From assembly GCA_965216945.1 (NCBI GenBank), contig CBDCGU010000003.1:2046001-2110000 (forward strand): a stretch of 64,000 nt of DNA, in the 5' to 3' direction. Each line of letters starts with the position of its first letter. Positions within the stretch are counted from its first letter, which is position 1. Source of the DNA: DATHZQ01 sp965216945 (lineage in GTDB: Bacteria; Actinomycetota; Acidimicrobiia; Spongiisociales; UBA5794). A program made the position numbers and the translations under genes. Below are positions 18,638-26,686 of this stretch, one piece after another. Below the pieces are notes generated by a model that saw only the letters and a list, made by a program, of their open reading frames with translations, searched no databases and was not told the DNA's origin.

Positions 18638-19791
18638 AGCGCGTCTCCGCATCGATCCTCGCCGTGCTGCTCCTGACCTTCCCGGCCTACGCAGCCACGG
18701 CACAAGAGGAGATCACCCCCGCCGACCTGGCGGAGGCCGATGCGCGCCGCCGCACGGTCTCGGCCGAGCTGGCTGAGATCACCGGCGACTACGACCAGGC
18801 CATCCAGCGCACGACCGAGACGGCAGAGCAGCTCAGGTTGCTCGCTGTGGAGCTGTCCGTCGCCGAGCGCACCCTCGTCGAACTGCGAGGCGAGGCCGAG
18901 GATGTCGCCCGCTCGATGTATATGGAGGCAGGGGCGAGCGGGCTTTCCCTGTTCGATGCCACGACGATCAACGAGATTCCGGTGCGTACCGGCTACCTGG
19001 AGCGGTTGTCGGCCTCCGGTGAGGCGACGTTGAGCCGCCTGCTCGCTCTGGAGTCGGCCTTCGCCGAGCAGCAAGCCAGGCTCGACGAGCTGCTCGCCGA
19101 GCAGGAAGCGGATGCGGCCGCGCTGGAAGCCCTGGCTGGTGAGATCTTGGAGCGGCTGGCTGCCGCTGATGCCGAGTACCGCGATCTGGTTGCGGCCTAC
19201 GAGGCGCAGGAGGAAGCCAAGCGACGTGCCGAGGAGGAGGCACGCCGGCGTGCCGAGGAGGAGGCGCGGCGTCGGGCCGAGGCAGAGGCAGCCAACCAGG
19301 CGACCTCGACGACCGCCCCTTCGAGCGACGACGGGGCGACGACCACTACGGCTCCGCCGACGACCACCCCTCCGCCGGTGGCCACCGGGGGCCGGGTGTG
19401 TCCTGTCAACGGTGCCGTGTCCTTCACCGATTCGTGGGGGGCGCCCCGGTCCGGTGGCCGCACCCACCAGGGTGTCGACATGATCGCCGCCCGCGGCACA
19501 CCCCTCGTGGCCATCGAATCGGGAAAGATCTCGCGGATGAGCAGCAGCTCGCTCGGGGGGATCACCCTGTGGATCGCCGGTTCCAGCGGAGACAGCTTCT
19601 ACTACGCCCATCTCGATGGTTATGCCTCCGGCGTGTCGTCGGGGATGGCGGTCTCCGCGGGCGAACTCATCGGTTACGTCGGCAACACCGGAAACGCCCG
19701 ATACACCGTGCCCCACCTCCACTTCGAGCACCACCCCGGCGGCGGTTCCGCCGTCAACCCCTACCCCTTGGTCGCATCGCTCTGTTATTGA
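18634..19791 (+). CDS. Secreted coiled-coil M23 peptidase (EnvC/NlpD-like)
   Basis: A 385-residue exported cell-wall protein. Signal peptide (about residues 1-24), then long coiled coil (about 25-215) rich in Ala/Glu/Arg and ending with repeated RRAEEEA units, a Thr/Pro linker (about 220-250), and a C-terminal LytM/M23 domain. The domain keeps the zinc/catalytic motifs HQGVD and HLHFE. It is probably a peptidoglycan endopeptidase, or an activator of one, used in cell division or separation. ATG overlaps the upstream stop (ATGA), and a hairpin block begins six bases after its own stop. Confidence 0.9.
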   Translation: MKRVSASILAVLLLTFPAYAATAQEEITPADLAEADARRRTVSAELAEITGDYDQAIQRTTETAEQLRLLAVELSVAERTLVELRGEAEDVARSMYMEAGASGLSLFDATTINEIPVRTGYLERLSASGEATLSRLLALESAFAEQQARLDELLAEQEADAAALEALAGEILERLAAADAEYRDLVAAYEAQEEAKRRAEEEARRRAEEEARRRAEAEAANQATSTTAPSSDDGATTTTAPPTTTPPPVATGGRVCPVNGAVSFTDSWGAPRSGGRTHQGVDMIAARGTPLVAIESGKISRMSSSSLGGITLWIAGSSGDSFYYAHLDGYASGVSSGMAVSAGELIGYVGNTGNARYTVPHLHFEHHPGGGSAVNPYPLVASLCY

Positions 19792-19796
19792 GGTGG

Positions 19797-20027
19797 TTTC
19801 GACCCCGAGCATTCGCTCGTCGGTTTCGCCCGAAGCAGGCTTCGGGCGAGTTCAGGTGTCGGCCCTTCGGGCCGTCGTTTGTTGGTTCGTTCGGTGGCGG
19901 AGCCACCGAACGAAGGTTGAAGGGGGAGGCGCGGAGCTTCCCCCTTCAAACATCCCCCTCCTGGCGACGTCGATTCGCTCGTCGGTTTCGCCCGAAGCAG
20001 GCCGTCGTCCAGGGTTCCGCAACCTCG
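19797..20027. repeat. Composite hairpin block 3
   Basis: Fills the gap between the convergent M23 and mrp genes. Module A starts at 19799 (TCGACCCCGAGC ATTC GCTCG) but its second arm is cut short. It joins directly to a CAGG-loop hairpin at 19826-19849 (TCGCCCGAAG arms), then B 19860-19874, C 19886-19914 (TTCGTTCGG arms, a compensated variant) and D 19916-19951. A 30-bp exact direct repeat occurs at 19811-19840 and 19973-20002; the second copy ends inside the hairpin, leaving half of it. No coding frame was seen. Confidence 0.9.
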
Positions 20028-21209
20028 TCAGACGAGACTCTCCGTCTCGCCGGCTCCTCGCGAGCCGCTTGCCGCCATCTTCTCGAGTTGTTCGGCCAGG
20101 ACGGCGATGCGGGAGGTGCACGTCTCGTCCTCGGCGGGAGGGACGAGCTCGACGAGACGCTTGGCGGCGTCGTTGATCGCTCTGGCGGCGGGAGAGTCCG
20201 GGTGGGCTCGCACGACCGGGCGTCCGTCGTCCCCGCCTTCGACCACGGTCGGGTCGAGCGGGATCGCCCCGAGCAGCGGTACCCCGAGATCGTCGGCGAG
20301 CTCCTGGCCCCCTCCTCTGCCGAAGAGGTCATAGTGGCGGCCGTCCTCGGTGGTGAATCCGGACATGTTCTCGATGACACCGACCACGGGCATGAACGAG
20401 CGCCGCGCCATGTCGGCCACCCGAGCGGCGACGCGCTGGGCGGCCCGCTGCGGGGTGGTGACAACCACCATCTCCGCCTGCGGGAGGAGGCGAGACAGCG
20501 CCATCTGGATGTCGCCGGTACCGGGGGGCATGTCCATGACGAGATAGCCGAGATTCTGGGGCCATGCGACATCGTTGAGGAACTGCTCCAGCGCCTTCGA
20601 CAGCATGAGACCCCGCCACATGAGGGCTGTCTGCTCGTCCTCGACGATGAGACCCGTCGACACCAGGTGGAGGCCCTGGACGTATCCGGGGACGATCCTG
20701 CGGTCCTCTCCGGCCTCGAGCCTCACACCGCCGGCGCCGAGCATGCGCGGGATCGAAAAGCCCCAGATGTCGGCATCGAGCAAGCCGACCTCGTGACCCT
20801 GCTCGGCGATGGCCAGGGCGAGGTTCACGCTGAGCGACGACTTTCCGACGCCGCCTTTGCCGCTGCTGACGGCGATCACCCTGGTGAGCGGGCTCACCTG
20901 CGTCGGTGTGGCATTGTCCCTCGCATGGCGGCGGGCCCGCTCCATCAAGCTCGATCGCTCGGCCTGGGACATGGCGGACACTTCGACCCGAGCCTGCTCC
21001 ACCCCGGGCAGCGCCATCACCTTGCGAACGACGTCCTGTTCGATCTGGTCACGCATCGGGCAGGCGGCGATGGTGAGGGCGATGCGAATCACGACATCGC
21101 CTCCCGAGATCCGGACGCCCTTGAGCATCCCGAGCTCGACGATGTCGGCACCCAGCTCGGGGTCGATCACGCCACGAAGTGCGGCCTCGATGTCCCGGTC
21201 GGTGATCAC
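20028..21209 (-). CDS. mrp: Mrp/NBP35-family iron-sulfur cluster carrier ATPase
   Basis: A 393-residue Fe-S carrier of the Mrp/ApbC family. The N-terminal MIP18/DUF59 domain (about residues 1-90) has the conserved IDPELG and CPMRDQIE segments. The deviant Walker A is SSGKGGVGKSSLSVNLALA near residue 113, followed by LLDADIWGFSIP and a PPGTGD motif near 227. The start is GTG 21209; a TACGAT box lies 6 nt upstream on the minus strand with no Shine-Dalgarno. It is divergent from an ErpA-type gene across a palindrome, consistent with joint control of Fe-S assembly. Confidence 0.92.
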   Translation of the reverse strand: MITDRDIEAALRGVIDPELGADIVELGMLKGVRISGGDVVIRIALTIAACPMRDQIEQDVVRKVMALPGVEQARVEVSAMSQAERSSLMERARRHARDNATPTQVSPLTRVIAVSSGKGGVGKSSLSVNLALAIAEQGHEVGLLDADIWGFSIPRMLGAGGVRLEAGEDRRIVPGYVQGLHLVSTGLIVEDEQTALMWRGLMLSKALEQFLNDVAWPQNLGYLVMDMPPGTGDIQMALSRLLPQAEMVVVTTPQRAAQRVAARVADMARRSFMPVVGVIENMSGFTTEDGRHYDLFGRGGGQELADDLGVPLLGAIPLDPTVVEGGDDGRPVVRAHPDSPAARAINDAAKRLVELVPPAEDETCTSRIAVLAEQLEKMAASGSRGAGETESLV

Positions 21210-21240
21210 CCGAGAATCGTAGGCGCGGTTGAGGCATTAG

Positions 21241-21275
21241 CACTATCCCGATAGTGGCAATCCAGGGCGTATACT
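21241..21275. promoter_or_regulatory. Palindrome and promoter between mrp and the erpA-like gene
   Basis: A perfect inverted repeat CACTATC-CC-GATAGTG occupies 21241-21256. A TATACT -10 box for the plus-strand gene is at 21270-21275, placing the palindrome over the -35 region. Read on the minus strand, the mrp -10 box (21216-21221) lies on the other side. The position suits a shared operator for an Fe-S-responsive regulator of Rrf2 type; the regulator is not identified. Confidence 0.55.
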
Positions 21276-21321
21276 GCCGGCAGGTCAACACAGCGCTGCT
21301 GCCCGAGGAGGTCTCCGGACC

Positions 21322-21687
21322 GTGATGACAAACGAACCGACCGCCGAGGAGACCGTCATCGCGCCGGTCATGCTCACCGAATCCGCCGCCGCCAAGGTGC
21401 GCGAGCTCATCGACGCCGAGGGCGATCCGTCGCTGGCGCTGCGGCTGGCCGTCCGCCCCGGCGGTTGCTCGGGATTCTCCTACGACATGTTCTTCGACAG
21501 CCAGATCGACGACACCGACATCGTCAGTGAGAGCGGTGGCGTGCGGCTGGCCGTCGACGCCGAGTCGATCGCCATGGTCAGTGGCGCCACGGTCGACTTC
21601 AAGGACCAGGGACTGAGCGGTGCCGGGTTCGCCATCAACAACCCGAATCAGCAGCGCAGCTGCGGTTGCGGGCAGAGCTTCTGCTGA
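21322..21687 (+). CDS. Iron-sulfur cluster insertion protein (ErpA/IscA/HesB family)
   Basis: A-type Fe-S carrier of 121 residues. The three ligand cysteines of the family are in PGGCSGFSY and the C-terminal SCGCGQSFC. The domain starts at VMLTESAAAKVRELI. The start is GTG 21322, supported by GAGGAGG at 21305-21311; an ATG three bases later is also possible. It delivers clusters to apoproteins and is divergent from mrp, which has a related role. ridA follows after 71 bp on the same strand. Confidence 0.92.
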   Translation: MMTNEPTAEETVIAPVMLTESAAAKVRELIDAEGDPSLALRLAVRPGGCSGFSYDMFFDSQIDDTDIVSESGGVRLAVDAESIAMVSGATVDFKDQGLSGAGFAINNPNQQRSCGCGQSFC

Positions 21688-21758
21688 TCCTCGAGCAGTA
21701 GCCGCCCGGATCTCCGCCGGGCAGGTTTCGCCGATCCGTCGCCGGGAGGTGTTCTTCC

Positions 21759-22139
21759 ATGCCCAAGATCATCCACGAGCCCGCCTCTGCGCCGGCTGCT
21801 GCCGGACCGTATTCGGTGGCAACCGAAGCACGCGGGTTCGTCTTCGTGTCGGGTCAGGTGGGGATCGATCCGGAGGTGGGCTCGATCGTCGAGGGTGGCG
21901 TGGTCGCCCAGTGCCATCAGATCATGAAGAACCTCGGGGCCATCCTGGGTGATCTCGACCTGGGGTACGGCGACGTGGTGAAGACCACGATCTTCCTGGC
22001 CGACATCGACGACTTCGGCGCTGTGAACCAGGCCTACAACGAGTACGTCGCGGATGCCAAGCCGGCTCGTTCGACCTTCCAGGTGGCGGCGCTGCCGTTG
22101 GGCGCCGCCATCGAAATCGAGGTCATCGCCGCTCGTTAG
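21759..22139 (+). CDS. RidA-family enamine/imine deaminase
   Basis: A 126-residue YjgF/RidA protein that hydrolyses reactive enamine/imine intermediates released by PLP enzymes. It has the conserved GPYSVA, the strand VFVSGQVGIDP, the catalytic Arg in ARSTFQVAALP and the Glu in IEIEVIA, so an active deaminase site is present. ATG 21759 has GGGAGG 9 nt upstream. It sits 31 bp before the aldehyde dehydrogenase gene, suggesting one transcript and possible protection against imines formed in lysine or other amino-acid breakdown. Confidence 0.92.
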   Translation: MPKIIHEPASAPAAAGPYSVATEARGFVFVSGQVGIDPEVGSIVEGGVVAQCHQIMKNLGAILGDLDLGYGDVVKTTIFLADIDDFGAVNQAYNEYVADAKPARSTFQVAALPLGAAIEIEVIAAR

Positions 22140-22170
22140 CATGCGAGATCTCGGCCCCAGGAGGTCTCCC

Positions 22171-23685
22171 TTGCACCGCGACGAAATCCTCTCAGCACTT
22201 GGTCTCTCGGACGAGAACTCGGGCCTGTATGTGGGTGGCTGGAAGGATCCCTCCGGGAGCACGCTGACCAGTTACGCACCGGCGACGACCGAGCCCATCG
22301 CCGACGTCGTGCAGGCATCGCTCGGCGACTACGAGGTCGCCATCGGCGAGGCGATCGAAGCGTTCGAGGAGTGGCGCATGCTGCCGGCTCCGCGCCGTGG
22401 TGACTACGTGCGGCGCATCGGTAACGCGCTGCGCGAGTACAAGGAGCCGCTGGGAGCGCTGGTGGCCATGGAGATGGGCAAGATCAAGGCCGAGGGCGAG
22501 GGCGAAGTCCAGGAGATGATCGACGTGGCGGACTTCGCCGTTGGTCTCTCCCGCCAGCTGTACGGGCTCACCATGACGTCGGAGCGGCCCCGCCACCGCC
22601 TCTACGAGCAGTGGCACCCGCTGGGCCCGATCGGGATCATCACCGCCTTCAACTTCCCGGTGGCGGTCTGGAGTTGGAATGCTTTCATCGCCGCGGTGTG
22701 TGGCGACTCGATGGTCTGGAAGCCCTCGTCGCAGACACCGCTCGCCGCGGTCGCCGTCACCAACATCGTCCATGAGGTGATGGATGGCTCGGGTTTCGAG
22801 AGCGTGTTCAACCTCGTCGTCGGGCGCGGCTCGGAGGTGGGCGATGCGCTCATCAACGATCGCCGGGTGCCACTGATCTCGGCGACGGGCTCGTGCAACA
22901 TGGGGGAGAAGGTCGGTACCGCGGTGGCGAAGCGGCTGGGTCGTTCGCTGCTCGAGTTGGGTGGCAACAACGCCATCATCGTGATGGATGACGCCGATCT
23001 CGATCTCGTCACCCGTGGCGCCTTGTTCGCCGCCGTCGGCACGGCGGGGCAGCGTTGCACGTCGTTGCGGCGGCTGATCGTCCACCGCAACGTGTCCGAC
23101 CAGATCGCCAAGCGACTCGGCGAGGCCTATGGCCAGGTGGCCATCGGCGACCCCCTCGACGACGGCACCCTCATGGGTCCGCTCATCAACCAGAGTGCCG
23201 TCAACGACTACGTGGCGGCAGTCGAGATCGCCCAGGAGCAGGGCGGCGAGGTGCTGGCCGGGGGCAATGTTCTCGACCGGCCGGGGCACTTCGTCGAGCC
23301 GACGATCATCAAGATGCCGGCGGACGCCGAGATCCTGAAGATCGAGACGTTCGCTCCGATTCTCTATCTCGTCGAGTTCGACACGCTGGATGAGGCCATG
23401 CGGATCCACAACGGTGTGCCCCAAGGACTGTCGTCTGCCATCTTCACGGATTCGATGCGCGCCGCCGAGCGATTCCTGTCTCCGGAAGGCTCGGACTGTG
23501 GGATCGCCAACGTCAACATCGGCACGTCGGGTGCCGAGATCGGCGGGGCGTTTGGTGGGGAGAAGGAGACGGGCGGTGGGCGTGAATCCGGCTCCGACTC
23601 GTGGAAGGCCTACATGCGTCGCCAGACCGTCACCATCAACTGGAGCACCGATCTCCCGCTCGCCCAGGGCATCGAGTTCGGCTAG
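22171..23685 (+). CDS. ALDH7-type aldehyde dehydrogenase (aminoadipate semialdehyde-like)
   Basis: NAD-dependent aldehyde dehydrogenase of 504 residues, closest in appearance to the ALDH7A1/AmaB group that oxidises alpha-aminoadipic semialdehyde (piperideine-6-carboxylate) in lysine catabolism. It shows the cofactor segment GIITAFNFPVAVW, the Glu motif LELGGNNAI, the catalytic Cys in AGQRCTSLRRL and the family-typical C-terminal block ESGSDSWKAYMRRQT ending INWSTDLPLAQGIEFG. TTG 22171 is the preferred start because AGGAGG lies six bases upstream (22159-22164); an in-frame ATG at 22141 lacks such a site. The precise aldehyde is inferred. Confidence 0.9.
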   Translation: MHRDEILSALGLSDENSGLYVGGWKDPSGSTLTSYAPATTEPIADVVQASLGDYEVAIGEAIEAFEEWRMLPAPRRGDYVRRIGNALREYKEPLGALVAMEMGKIKAEGEGEVQEMIDVADFAVGLSRQLYGLTMTSERPRHRLYEQWHPLGPIGIITAFNFPVAVWSWNAFIAAVCGDSMVWKPSSQTPLAAVAVTNIVHEVMDGSGFESVFNLVVGRGSEVGDALINDRRVPLISATGSCNMGEKVGTAVAKRLGRSLLELGGNNAIIVMDDADLDLVTRGALFAAVGTAGQRCTSLRRLIVHRNVSDQIAKRLGEAYGQVAIGDPLDDGTLMGPLINQSAVNDYVAAVEIAQEQGGEVLAGGNVLDRPGHFVEPTIIKMPADAEILKIETFAPILYLVEFDTLDEAMRIHNGVPQGLSSAIFTDSMRAAERFLSPEGSDCGIANVNIGTSGAEIGGAFGGEKETGGGRESGSDSWKAYMRRQTVTINWSTDLPLAQGIEFG

Positions 23686-23784
23686 TTCGCACAGAGGGCA
23701 TCGCTGCGGGACGACGAGGTCGGACCACTCGATGGCCCCCCGGGTGATGTCGTCGACCTCGGCCTTGGACGGCCGCGTGCTCAA
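23686..23784 (-). pseudogene. Possible remnant of a gene downstream of ppk2
   Basis: A frame that would start at TTG 23784, overlapping the ppk2 stop (TTGA), reads STRPSKAEVDDITRGAIEWS and onward with about two dozen consecutive codons ending in G or C. It then runs without a stop into the antisense of the aldehyde dehydrogenase gene. The codon pattern looks like genuine coding sequence cut off by the neighbouring gene. No family was recognised, and chance in a high-GC genome is possible. Confidence 0.25.
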
Positions 23785-24659
23785 TACCTGATCGGGACGA
23801 ACGTCTGCTCGTGCATCGGCGGGCGCACGTAGGGGAGGTCCTCCCGATCGGGGAGGTCGACCGGATCCGGCAGCACGTCGTCGTAGTCGAACTGCGAGAG
23901 GATGTGGCTGATGCAGTTCAGCCGGGCGTTCCGCTTGTCGTCTGAGGGGACCACGAACCACGGCGCCTGTTTGATGTCCGTGTACTGGAACGTGGTGTCC
24001 TTCGCCATCGAGTACTTCACATAGAGCCGGTGCTCCTCGAGATCCATGTCGGAGAGCTTCCACCGCTTCAGCGGCTCTTCGTTGCGCGACTCGAAGCGTC
24101 GCCGCTGCTCATCCCAGCTGACCGAGAACCAGTACTTCAGCAACGTGATTCCCGACCGCACCAGCATCCGCTCGAACTCGGGACAGCTTCGCAGGAACTC
24201 CTGATGCTGCTCCGGAGTGCAGAAGTCCATGACCCACTCGACGTTGGACCGGTTGTACCAACTGCGGTCGAACATGACGATCTCGCCCGCCGCCGGCAGA
24301 TGCTGCACGTAGCGCTGGAAGTACCACTGCGTCTGTTCGCGCTCCGTTGGCTTGGGGAGAGCCACGACCTTGACGATCCGTGGGCTGGTGCGCTCGGTGA
24401 TGCGCTTGATCACGCCGCCCTTTCCTGCCGAGCCCCGGCCCTCGAAGATGATGGCGACCTTCAGGCCCTGTTGCTGCACCCAGTACTGGAGCTTGACCAG
24501 CTCCTCCTGGAGGCGCGCCAGCTCTGTCTCGTAGTAATCCCGCTTGAGGCGGCCCTTCTTCGTGTAGTTCTCCTCGCCGGCCGGCTTCGAATACACGACA
24601 GGGTCGTCTGCGCCTTCGGGCAACTCGGTCAGTGTGGCGGGATCCTTCACCGTGGACAT
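23781..24659 (-). CDS. ppk2: Polyphosphate kinase 2 (PPK2)
   Basis: Uses polyphosphate to phosphorylate nucleotides, or the reverse. The 292-residue length is that of a single-domain PPK2. The Walker A is FEGRGSAGKGGVIKR near residue 75, the lid/Walker B region FDRSWYNRSNVEWVMDFCT near 135, and the PPK2 signature FSVSWDEQRRRF near 187. The single domain and these motifs suit class I (NDP phosphorylation), but the class is inferred. ATG 24659 has a GGAGG-like sequence just upstream. Confidence 0.93.
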   Translation of the reverse strand: MSTVKDPATLTELPEGADDPVVYSKPAGEENYTKKGRLKRDYYETELARLQEELVKLQYWVQQQGLKVAIIFEGRGSAGKGGVIKRITERTSPRIVKVVALPKPTEREQTQWYFQRYVQHLPAAGEIVMFDRSWYNRSNVEWVMDFCTPEQHQEFLRSCPEFERMLVRSGITLLKYWFSVSWDEQRRRFESRNEEPLKRWKLSDMDLEEHRLYVKYSMAKDTTFQYTDIKQAPWFVVPSDDKRNARLNCISHILSQFDYDDVLPDPVDLPDREDLPYVRPPMHEQTFVPIRY

Positions 24660-24743
24660 GGGCCTCCTTTGGCGAACACCTCTGAGACTACCGCGGTGAC
24701 CAGTGTCGTGGGATGGTCGTCTGCGGCCTGGCCGGCACCCGTC

Positions 24744-26039
24744 TCACAGTCCATTCGCCTGGATGATGTCGTGATAGCGCCAGAAACTCGAGCGCGGCGT
24801 GCGCCGCTGCGTCTCGTAGTCCACGTGGACGAGACCGAAGCGGCGGCTGTAACCGAAAGACCACTCGAGATTGTCGAGGAGGCTCCAGACGTAGTAGCCA
24901 CGGACGTCGATCCCGTCTTGGATCGCACGGTGGACGCTCCGCAGATGCGCCTCCAGGAAGGCAACACGATCCACGTCGTCGAAGCTCCCATCGGATGAAT
25001 CGGGGAAAGCAGCGCCGTTCTCCGTGACGAAGAGCGGGAGCCCGGTCCGCTGGGCGGTCGAGGCCAGGACGTCGTACATACCCGAAGGGGTGATGGGCCA
25101 TCCCATCTCGGTTCGTGGCCCCGGCCTCGTGTCCGGGACGTGGAGGTCGTGGTAGTAGTTGACGCCGATCCAGTCGATGGGTGATGCGGCGACCTCGAGA
25201 TCGCCGTGCTCGACCGGCATGCCACCCCACGGCTCGGCTGCGGCCAGGACTCGCTCGCCGTAGGCCGCATCGACGATCGGATCGAGCCACATGTCGTTGC
25301 GCCAGGTGTCGAGTGACTCGGCCGCCGTCTCGTGCTGCTCGCCGGGCTCGATGGCGTAGACGGGAGCCAGGTTGAGCACCGCAGCGACCGTCGCCGCACC
25401 TCCGGCCCGCAGCGCTTGCACCGCGAGGCCGTGGGCCAGGTTGAGGTGGTGGGCGGCACGAAACGCCGCCCGCATGTCGGTCAATCCAGGGGCGTGCACC
25501 CCCTCGGCGTAACCCAGGTACGAAGCACACCACGGCTCGTTGATCGTCGCCCAAGTCTCCACCGTGTCGCTGAGTGCGCTCCCGATCACGGCGGCGTACT
25601 CGCCGAAGGCCTCGGCCGTGAGCCGGTTCGCCCAACCGCCACGATCCTGCAACGGCTGGGGCAGATCCCAGTGATAGAGCGTCGCCAGCGGTGAGATGCC
25701 GTGTTCGAGGAGAGCATCCACGAGCCGGCGGTAGAAGTCGATGCCGGCCGGGTTCACCGGTCCGGTACCGGCCGGGATGATGCGGGGCCATGCGATCGAG
25801 AAGCGGTAGTGGCTGATGCCGAGCTCTGCCATCAGCTTCACGTCTTCGGCGAAGCGGTGGTAGTGGTCGGCGGCGATGTCACCGGTGTGTCCCTCGAACA
25901 CCTTCCCCGGTTGCCGGCAGAACGTGTCCCAAATGGACGGGCCGCGCCCACCCTCCTTTGTCGCGCCTTCGATCTGGTACGCCGATGTGGCGGCGCCCCA
26001 CACGAAGCCGGGAGGAAAGCTCAATCGGGTGGAGCTCAT
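24744..26039 (-). CDS. Glycoside hydrolase family 1 beta-glucosidase
   Basis: A 431-residue (beta/alpha)8 retaining glycosidase. It opens with FPPGFVWGAATSAYQIEGA. The acid/base Glu is in TINEPWCASYLGY, the nucleophile Glu in FVTENGAAF, and the aglycone/sugar pocket residues in YYVWSLLDNLEWSFGYSRRFG. No signal peptide is present, so it is cytoplasmic and acts on imported beta-glucosides or similar oligosaccharides. It follows the glnR-like gene on the same strand with a 4-bp overlap. No sugar transporter is adjacent. Confidence 0.95.
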   Translation of the reverse strand: MSSTRLSFPPGFVWGAATSAYQIEGATKEGGRGPSIWDTFCRQPGKVFEGHTGDIAADHYHRFAEDVKLMAELGISHYRFSIAWPRIIPAGTGPVNPAGIDFYRRLVDALLEHGISPLATLYHWDLPQPLQDRGGWANRLTAEAFGEYAAVIGSALSDTVETWATINEPWCASYLGYAEGVHAPGLTDMRAAFRAAHHLNLAHGLAVQALRAGGAATVAAVLNLAPVYAIEPGEQHETAAESLDTWRNDMWLDPIVDAAYGERVLAAAEPWGGMPVEHGDLEVAASPIDWIGVNYYHDLHVPDTRPGPRTEMGWPITPSGMYDVLASTAQRTGLPLFVTENGAAFPDSSDGSFDDVDRVAFLEAHLRSVHRAIQDGIDVRGYYVWSLLDNLEWSFGYSRRFGLVHVDYETQRRTPRSSFWRYHDIIQANGL

Positions 26040-26686
26040 CCGAAGCGGTACCCGACGCTGCGAACCGTCACGATCCAGCTACTGCGCTCCTCGCCCAGCT
26101 TGGCGCGGAGTCTCCGCACGTGGACGTCCACCGTGCGGGATCCCCCGAAGTAGTCGTAGCCCCACACCCGCGACAGGATCTGCTCCCGGCTCCACACGCG
26201 GCCCGGGTTCTCGACGAAGAAGCGGAGCAGCTCGTACTCCATGTAGGTGAGGTCTCTCGGCTCCCCGGCCACGGTGGCCTGGTATGTCGCCGTGTTCAGC
26301 TCCAGGTCGCCGTGGTGGATGACATCTTCGCTCGGTTCGATCCCGCCGCCGTTGGTGATCCGTGCGATCCTGACGCCGAGCTCTACCGGGTCGATCGGCG
26401 ACAGGAGAAAATCGTCGTAGTCGTCCTCTTGGGCCAGGTCGGAGGTCCGCGTGCGGTCGGTGACCAGCAGCACCGGGAGATCCTGTTCCGAGCGCAGCTT
26501 GGCAGCCATGCCGAAGGCGAGCCCCAGATCATCCTGGAGTTCGATGATCGCCGCACCGAATCCGGCGTGCGTCGCACGCTGGTTCAGGTCGGAGAGCGAA
26601 TCGAACGGCACCGGCTGGTGACCGGCGCCGATGATGGCCCCAACGAGGGCCTGGCTCGGGTTCGGCGGGAAGACGGCGACGTACAT
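26036..26686 (-). CDS. GlnR-like OmpR-family orphan regulator
   Basis: A 216-residue transcription factor with an atypical receiver domain (about residues 1-110) and a winged-helix DNA-binding domain (about 120-216). In the receiver the phosphoacceptor position holds Glu49 (AIIELQDD), the N-terminal acidic pair is missing and the conserved Lys before Pro is Ser, so control by phosphorylation is unlikely. The recognition region WGYDYFGGSRTVDVHVRRLR is close to the actinomycete nitrogen regulator GlnR. ATG 26686 overlaps the glnA stop (TGATG). Its position after a glutamine synthetase gene supports nitrogen control. Confidence 0.82.
   Translation of the reverse strand: MYVAVFPPNPSQALVGAIIGAGHQPVPFDSLSDLNQRATHAGFGAAIIELQDDLGLAFGMAAKLRSEQDLPVLLVTDRTRTSDLAQEDDYDDFLLSPIDPVELGVRIARITNGGGIEPSEDVIHHGDLELNTATYQATVAGEPRDLTYMEYELLRFFVENPGRVWSREQILSRVWGYDYFGGSRTVDVHVRRLRAKLGEERSSWIVTVRSVGYRFG

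Noticed and set aside
22192..24063. A 623-codon open frame antisense to the aldehyde dehydrogenase
   Set aside because: It mirrors a well-conserved gene on the other strand, has no family motifs over most of its length, and long antisense frames are expected at this GC content. Only the short part outside the gene (23686-23784) is kept as a possible remnant.
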